The notes under the pieces were generated by a model, which did no database searches, was not told the origin of the DNA, and worked only from the letters and a program-made list of their open reading frames with translations. The position numbers and the translations under genes are program-made. Shown here in pieces: positions 59,648 through 64,000 of a DNA stretch of 64,000 nt (position 1 is the first letter of the stretch; every line of letters begins with the position of its first letter). Source of the stretch: JACCTU01 sp963700495 (lineage in GTDB: Bacteria > Actinomycetota > Thermoleophilia > Gaiellales > Gaiellaceae). The DNA is taken from contig CAVOXT010000001.1 in NCBI GenBank assembly GCA_963700495.1, positions 868,001-932,000 on the forward strand, written 5' to 3'.

Positions 59648-61494
59648 ATGCAACAGGGCACGTGGACGATCAGTCCCTGCCCGCACGGTGAGGCGAGCGC
59701 CCTCGCTGCGGCGCTCGGAATCAGCTGGATCACCGCCAGCGTCCTCGTCCGGCGCGGGTACGGCGACGCCGACGCCGCGCGGGCGTTTCTCTCGGCAGAG
59801 GCGCCGCGCCACGACCCTGCGCTGCTCGGCGACACCGCGGCCGCGTGCGAGCGGATCCGCGCCGCAATAGCCTCAGGCGAGCGGATCTGCGTCCACGGCG
59901 ACTACGACGTCGACGGGATCTGCGCCACGACGCTCGCGGTCATCTGCCTGCGCGAGCTCGGCGCGAACGTCGGCTGGCACCTGCCGAGCCGCTTCGACGA
60001 GGGCTACGGCGTCTCGGGCGAGACGATCGCACGGCTCGCCGAGGAGGGCTGCGCACTCGTGATCACGGTCGACTGCGGAATCACTGCGGTCGAGGAGGTC
60101 GCACGCGCGAAGGAGCTCGGGCTCGACGTGATCGTGACCGACCACCACAGGCCGGCCGACGCGCTGCCGGACTGCCCGATCGTCGCCACCCGCCCGTCGC
60201 GCTACCCATTCCCCGAGCTCTGCGGCACGGGCGTCGCGTACAAGCTGCTCGGCGCTCTCGGTGCGGACGTCGACCGGCACCTCGACCTCGTCGCGCTCGC
60301 GACGATCGCCGACGTCGTGCCGCTGCTCGACGAGAACCGTGCGCTCGCGAGCGCCGGCCTGCGGGCGCTCGCGAGGACGCAGAAGCCCGGCCTGCAGGCG
60401 CTGATGCGGGCGGCGCACGTCGACCCGGCGGTCGTCGACACGGGTTCCGTCGCGTTCCGGCTCGCCCCTCGGATCAACGCCGCCGGGCGGCTCGGACACC
60501 CAGGGGCCGCGCTCGACCTCCTGCTCACGGACGACCGCGACGAGGCGCGGCGGCTCGCGGCCAGGCTCGAGGAGCTGAACCGCGAGCGCCAGCAGGTCGA
60601 GGAGCGGATCCTGCGGGAGGCGGTCGCCCAGGTCGAGGAGTGGCCGGAGGCCGACCGGCGGCGCCGTGCATACGTTCTCGCCGGAGAGGCCTGGCACGAG
60701 GGAGTGATCGGCATCGTGGCCTCGCGGCTCGTCGAACGCTTCAACCGTCCGGTCGTGATGATCGCCGGCGGCGACGAGGCGTGGAAGGGCTCGGGCCGCT
60801 CGGTCGCGGCGTTCGACCTCCACGGTGGGCTCGGAGCGTGCTCGGCGCACCTCGAGCGCTTCGGCGGCCACCGCGCGGCTGCGGGTCTCTCGATCCGCCC
60901 GGAGAACGTCGAAGCCTTCGCGCGCGCGTTCGCGGCTCACGCCGACGAGCACCTCGTCGAGGAGGATCTGCGCCCGGTCACGTGCGTCGACGCCGTGCTG
61001 CCGCGCGAGGACGGTGCCGACGCTCGAGCTCTGCGAGGAGCTCGCAAGGATGGCGCCGTTCGGGCTCGGCAACCCCGAGGTGACGCTGCTCGCCGAGAGC
61101 TGCGAGTTGCGAGACCTCTCGGCCGTGGGCGACGGCAAGCACCTGCGCTTCCGGGTGCGCGCCGGCGGCGCGATCGCGTTCGGCCTCGGCGGGCAGCTCG
61201 ACCGCTTCCGGGTCGAGCGGCGCTTCGACGTCGCGTTCCGACTCCAGGCGAACCACTGGAACGGCACGGTCGCGCCGCAACTCGTCGTGCGCCGCATCTT
61301 CGACGCGCACAACGGCTACGCCGGCCTGCGCGACTGGCTCGCCGAGGAGTTCCGCAAGGAGACCCGCGATCCGGTCGCGGAGGGAATCTTCGAGGAGCTG
61401 GGCCTCGTGACGGGGGCCTCAGCCGCGGAGCCTGCTCGAGTCGGAGCGCTTCCGCGCGCTGCTCGAACAACCGTCGCTCGCTCGGGCTGCGTGA
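59648..61494 (+). CDS. recJ: single-stranded-DNA-specific exonuclease RecJ (frame broken near 61015 and 61425)
   Basis: About 614 residues when two bases are removed. DHH-family 5'-3' exonuclease. Motif I CVHGDYDVDGICATTLAVIC, II ALVITVDCGITAVEEV, III VTDHHRPADALPDCPIV, IV LATIADVVPLLDENRALA. The DHHA1 block is GEAWHEGVIGIVASRLVERF with GSGRSVAAFDLHGGL. The first frame is left after AVLPREDG; TLELCEELARMAPFGLGNPE continues in the +1 frame. A second +1 break near GTGACGGGGGCC precedes RSLLESERFRALLEQPSLAR and the TGA at 61492-61494. Both fit an extra G. The GNAT gene overlaps the stop (GTGA). Confidence 0.85.
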
Positions 61495-62003
61495 TCGTCC
61501 GCGCCGAGCGTGCCGACGACCACGCGGCGATTGCCGCCGTCGTCGGGGCCGCGTTCGGCTCGCAGGACGAGGTCGAGCTCGTCCGGGACTTTCGCGCGTC
61601 CCCGGGCTACCTGCCCGAGCTCGCGCTCGTCGCCGAGGACGAAGACGTCGTCGGGCACGTCATGTTCACGCTCACCGAGCTGGAGGGCGGGCCTGCGATC
61701 CTGATGCTGTCGCCGCTCGCGGTGCGGCCGGACCGCCAGCGCCAGGGCATCGGCACGGCGCTCGTCCACGAAGGCCTCCGCCTCGCGTCTGAGCGGGACG
61801 AGCCGCTCGTGATCGTCGAAGGCGACCCGCGCTACTACTCTCGCTTCGGCTTCGTGCCGGCGTCGGAGCTGGGGCTCGAGCGTCCCTACGAGGCGATCCC
61901 GGAGGCTGCATTCCAGGCGCAGCGGCTGCCGGCTTACGACGAGGCGGCCCGCGGCCGTGTCGTGTATCCGCGCGAGCTCGCGCGGTTCTACACGACCTTG
62001 TAA
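61491..62003 (+). CDS. GNAT-family N-acetyltransferase
   Basis: 170 residues from GTG 61491. IVRAERADDHAAIAAVVGAA opens it, and acetyl-CoA motif A is ILMLSPLAVRPDRQRQGIGT with ALVHEGLRLA. The catalytic/substrate strand is VIVEGDPRYYSRFGFVPASE. It resembles the YhbS-like proteins. Substrate not predictable. Because of a frame break in recJ the two look like one long frame; the recJ TGA and GTGA overlap show they are separate genes. Confidence 0.88.
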   Translation: MIVRAERADDHAAIAAVVGAAFGSQDEVELVRDFRASPGYLPELALVAEDEDVVGHVMFTLTELEGGPAILMLSPLAVRPDRQRQGIGTALVHEGLRLASERDEPLVIVEGDPRYYSRFGFVPASELGLERPYEAIPEAAFQAQRLPAYDEAARGRVVYPRELARFYTTL

Positions 62004-62013
62004 CAGTCTGTTA
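62001..62013. repeat. 13-base palindrome at the GNAT stop
   Basis: TAACAG-T-CTGTTA at 62001-62013. Its first three bases are the GNAT stop codon TAA and its last three the TAA stop of the small minus-strand frame at 62011-62148. Too short for a strong terminator; perhaps only stop-codon context. Confidence 0.35.
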
Positions 62014-62148
62014 CCTGCTCAGCGAGATGCCGGTCCGGCGGACGCGGCGGGGCCGGACCTCGGCCGCGGCGCGGTCGAGCGCCACGAGGAGCCGCGCCAG
62101 CTCGAGACTGCGATTCCTGCGGAATTTGCGGCGTCTGAACACGGGCAT
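62011..62148 (-). CDS. possible small basic protein
   Basis: A 45-residue frame on the minus strand from ATG 62148: MPVFRRRKFRRNRSLELARL, then LVALDRAAAEVRPRRVRRTG and ISLSR. Mostly basic with an amphipathic centre. Ribosome site weak (GAAGAA). Lies in the 208-base gap between GNAT and rel. The frame could also be random for this base composition; it has the look of a small nucleic-acid-binding or ribosome-associated protein. Confidence 0.35.
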   Translation of the reverse strand: MPVFRRRKFRRNRSLELARLLVALDRAAAEVRPRRVRRTGISLSR

Positions 62149-62211
62149 CTGTAGTTCTTCGGCGCCCGGGCCGATCCTCTATAGGAGAAACCCCTGTCTA
62201 CACTTGGAGTG

Positions 62212-64000
62212 ATGGCAGTCGTCGAAGTCAACGAGAAGCACAAGGACCTCGTCGACGAGCTGCTCACGGCGGTTTCGGAGTACAACCAGGACTTCGACCC
62301 CGAGCTTCTGACCAGGGCGTTCTCGTACGCGGCGGCAGCGCACGAGGGCCAGCTCCGGCGCTCCGGGGAAGAGTTCATCCGGCACCCGTGGTCGGTCGCG
62401 AAGATCTGCGCAGAGCTTCGCCTCGACGAGCAGACGGTCGCCGCCGCGCTTCTCCACGACGTCGTCGAGGACACCGGGGTCGAGCTCGAGGAGCTGCGCG
62501 CCGAGTTCGGCGAGGAGATCGCGCAGCTGGTCGAGGGCGTGACCAAGCTGACGCGGATCTCGTTCCAGACCCGCGAGCAGGCGCAGGCGGAGAACTACCG
62601 CAAGATGATCGTCGCGATGGCCGACGATCCGCGCGTGATCCCGATCAAGCTCGCCGACCGGCTGCACAACATGCGCACGATCGAGTACGTCCCGAAGCAG
62701 AAGCAGGTGCAGACGGCGAAGGAGACGCTCGAGGTCTACGCGCCGCTTGCGCACCGGCTCGGCATCCACGCGATCAAGTGGGAGCTCGAGGACCTCTCGT
62801 TCGAGACGCTCCACCCGCGCAAGTACGAAGAGATCAAGACACTTGTCGCGGACCGCCGCGCGGACCGGGAGGAGCACGTGCGCGAGGCGGCGGCGCTGCT
62901 CGAGGCCGAGCTCGACAAGGTCGACATCCCGGCGGAGATCTCCGCCCGCGCGAAGCACTTCTACTCGATCTACGAGAAGATGGCGAAGAAGGGCCGCGAG
63001 TTCAACGAGATCTACGACCTGACCGCGATGCGCGTGATCGTCGAGCGCCGCGGTGAGGAGGGGACCCGCGACTGCTACGGCTCGCTGGGCCTGATCCACT
63101 CCCTCTGGAAGCCCATGCCGGGCCGTTTCAAGGACTTTCTCGCGATGCCGAAGTTCAACGGCTACCGCTCGCTGCACACGACGGTGATCGGGCCGGAGGG
63201 GCGGCCGCTCGAGATCCAGATCCGCACGCGCGAGATGCACGAGACGGCCGAGCTCGGGATCGCTGCGCACTGGGCGTACAAGGACGGCGAGGCCGCCGAC
63301 GAGCAGTGGATTGCCTGGGTCAAACAGCTGCTCGACTGGCAGGCCGACGAGGCCGACCCGCGCGAGTTCATGCGCAACTTCCGCACCGACCTCTTCGACG
63401 ACGAGGTCTTCGTCTTCACGCCGAAGGGTGAGGTCAAGACACTGCCCGCCGGCGCCACGCCGATCGACTTCGCGTACGCCGTGCACACCGACGTCGGCCA
63501 TCGCACGGTCGGTGCGAAGGTGAACGGCCGCATCGTCCCGCTGCACTACCGCCTGAAGAGCGGCGACTTCGTCGAGATCCTGACCGCGAAGACGGGCCGC
63601 GGCCCGTCGCGCGACTGGATGTCGCTCGCCGCCTCCTCTCGCGCGCGCAACAAGATCCGCCAGTGGTTCTCGCGCGAGACGAAGGACGAGACCGAGGCGA
63701 AGGGCCGCGAGGCGCTCGAGGAGGCGCTCAAGCGGCAGAACCTCCCGTACCGCAAGCTGGCGGGCTCAGCCGTCCTCGCGCAGGTGATCCGCGACTCCGG
63801 CTTCAAGAAGGCCGAGGACTTCTACCTCGCGCTCGGCTCCGGGAAGCTGCAGCCGTCGCAGATCACCAAGAAGGTCCTCCAGCGGCTCAAGACCGACGAC
63901 GTGCCCGAGGAGGAGACGCTTCCGAGGAAGCAGACGCGCGTCGAAGCCCGTCGCCGGCGACGAGATGGGCATCGTCGTCAAGGGCGCCGAGGGCGTTCTC
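62212..64000 (+). CDS. rel: bifunctional (p)ppGpp synthetase/hydrolase, runs off the window (frame broken near 63947)
   Basis: Over 590 residues are visible from ATG 62212. The HD hydrolase domain shows EEFIRHPWSVAKICAELRLD and LLHDVVEDTGVELEEL, with the metal His-Asp. The synthetase domain shows HFYSIYEKMAKKGREF and PGRFKDFLAMPKFNGYRSLH, with the RFKD form of the acceptor motif typical of bifunctional Rel. The TGS domain is FVFTPKGEVKTLPAGATPID. Near 63947 the frame shifts +1 after KQTRVEA; PVAGDEMGIVVKGAEGVL continues, fitting the next conserved block. The C-terminal ACT region lies beyond the window. GGAG precedes the ATG. Confidence 0.94.
   Translation, partial: MAVVEVNEKHKDLVDELLTAVSEYNQDFDPELLTRAFSYAAAAHEGQLRRSGEEFIRHPWSVAKICAELRLDEQTVAAALLHDVVEDTGVELEELRAEFGEEIAQLVEGVTKLTRISFQTREQAQAENYRKMIVAMADDPRVIPIKLADRLHNMRTIEYVPKQKQVQTAKETLEVYAPLAHRLGIHAIKWELEDLSFETLHPRKYEEIKTLVADRRADREEHVREAAALLEAELDKVDIPAEISARAKHFYSIYEKMAKKGREFNEIYDLTAMRVIVERRGEEGTRDCYGSLGLIHSLWKPMPGRFKDFLAMPKFNGYRSLHTTVIGPEGRPLEIQIRTREMHETAELGIAAHWAYKDGEAADEQWIAWVKQLLDWQADEADPREFMRNFRTDLFDDEVFVFTPKGEVKTLPAGATPIDFAYAVHTDVGHRTVGAKVNGRIVPLHYRLKSGDFVEILTAKTGRGPSRDWMSLAASSRARNKIRQWFSRETKDETEAKGREALEEALKRQNLPYRKLAGSAVLAQVIRDSGFKKAEDFYLALGSGKLQPSQITKKVLQRLKTDDVPEEETLPRKQTRVEARRRRRDGHRRQGRRGRS

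Noticed and set aside
59648..62003. RecJ-GNAT fusion protein
   Set aside because: The apparent fusion arises from a frame break near the end of recJ. In the corrected frame RecJ ends at TGA 61492-61494, and the GNAT starts at the overlapping GTG.

Overview
The window is uniformly GC-rich, with frequent GTG/TTG starts, start/stop-overlapping genes (ATGA, GTGA) and long antisense open frames. Together with the mix of genes (DUF4235, PLDc_N/SHOCT small proteins, DrrA-type ABC exporter, pdxS-pdxT-yebC-ruvCAB order, short collagen-like secreted proteins, CHRD and WD40-like secreted proteins), this points to a free-living actinobacterium, most likely of the Thermoleophilia/Gaiellales type. That assignment is inferred from gene content only. 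No rRNA, insertion sequence, prophage, CRISPR array or replication origin was seen; one tRNA (CAU anticodon) is present.

Layout. 1-5.1 kb: a decayed DUF4386 gene, an aquaporin, DUF4235, a remnant of a LysE-type exporter, a two-component pair and a stand-alone TOPRIM protein. 5.2-8.5 kb: an arylsulfatase with its formylglycine-generating enzyme, then two thioredoxin-fold genes on the other strand. 8.5-16.2 kb: AlkZ-like winged-helix protein, methyltransferase, isocitrate dehydrogenase divergent from its kinase/phosphatase AceK, an antibiotic-kinase-like protein, and small DUF6325/SHOCT/PLDc_N proteins. 16.4-25.5 kb: a second large sulfatase, a flavodoxin with an amber codon, a proline-racemase-family enzyme, several membrane proteins and an S9 peptidase. 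25.5-35.7 kb: a catabolic island with two divergent operons. One carries an APC permease, a dimethylglycine-dehydrogenase-like FAD/GcvT protein and a choline-kinase-like protein. The other carries HAD, glutamine-synthetase-like, PuuD-like, aldehyde dehydrogenase, SDR and GrpB proteins. The combination fits gamma-glutamylation-dependent breakdown of an amine or amino alcohol. 36-44.4 kb: tRNA, a cyclase-like toroid, an ArsR/SRPBCC pair with a perfect palindrome at its start, several secreted proteins and a sensor kinase cut off before its kinase domain. 44.4-47.4 kb: an ABC-2 exporter divergent from a MarR regulator. 47.4-51.9 kb: pdxS, pdxT, yebC, ruvC, ruvA, ruvB. 51.9-59.6 kb: cupredoxin divergent from a gluconate-dehydrogenase-type GMC oxidoreductase pair, XRE-cupin regulator, secreted proteins and an FMN-dependent hydroxyacid oxidase. 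59.6-64 kb: recJ, a GNAT and rel, which runs off the window.

A global feature needs care. At least ten otherwise well-conserved coding sites are broken by what looks like inserted bases: nine by +1 and one by +2 (or -1). They include recJ (twice), yebC and rel. This is most simply read as insertion-biased sequencing or assembly error, so those genes are annotated as whole genes with a stated break. The flavodoxin stop codon and the three truncated or deleted genes are of a different kind and may be real.
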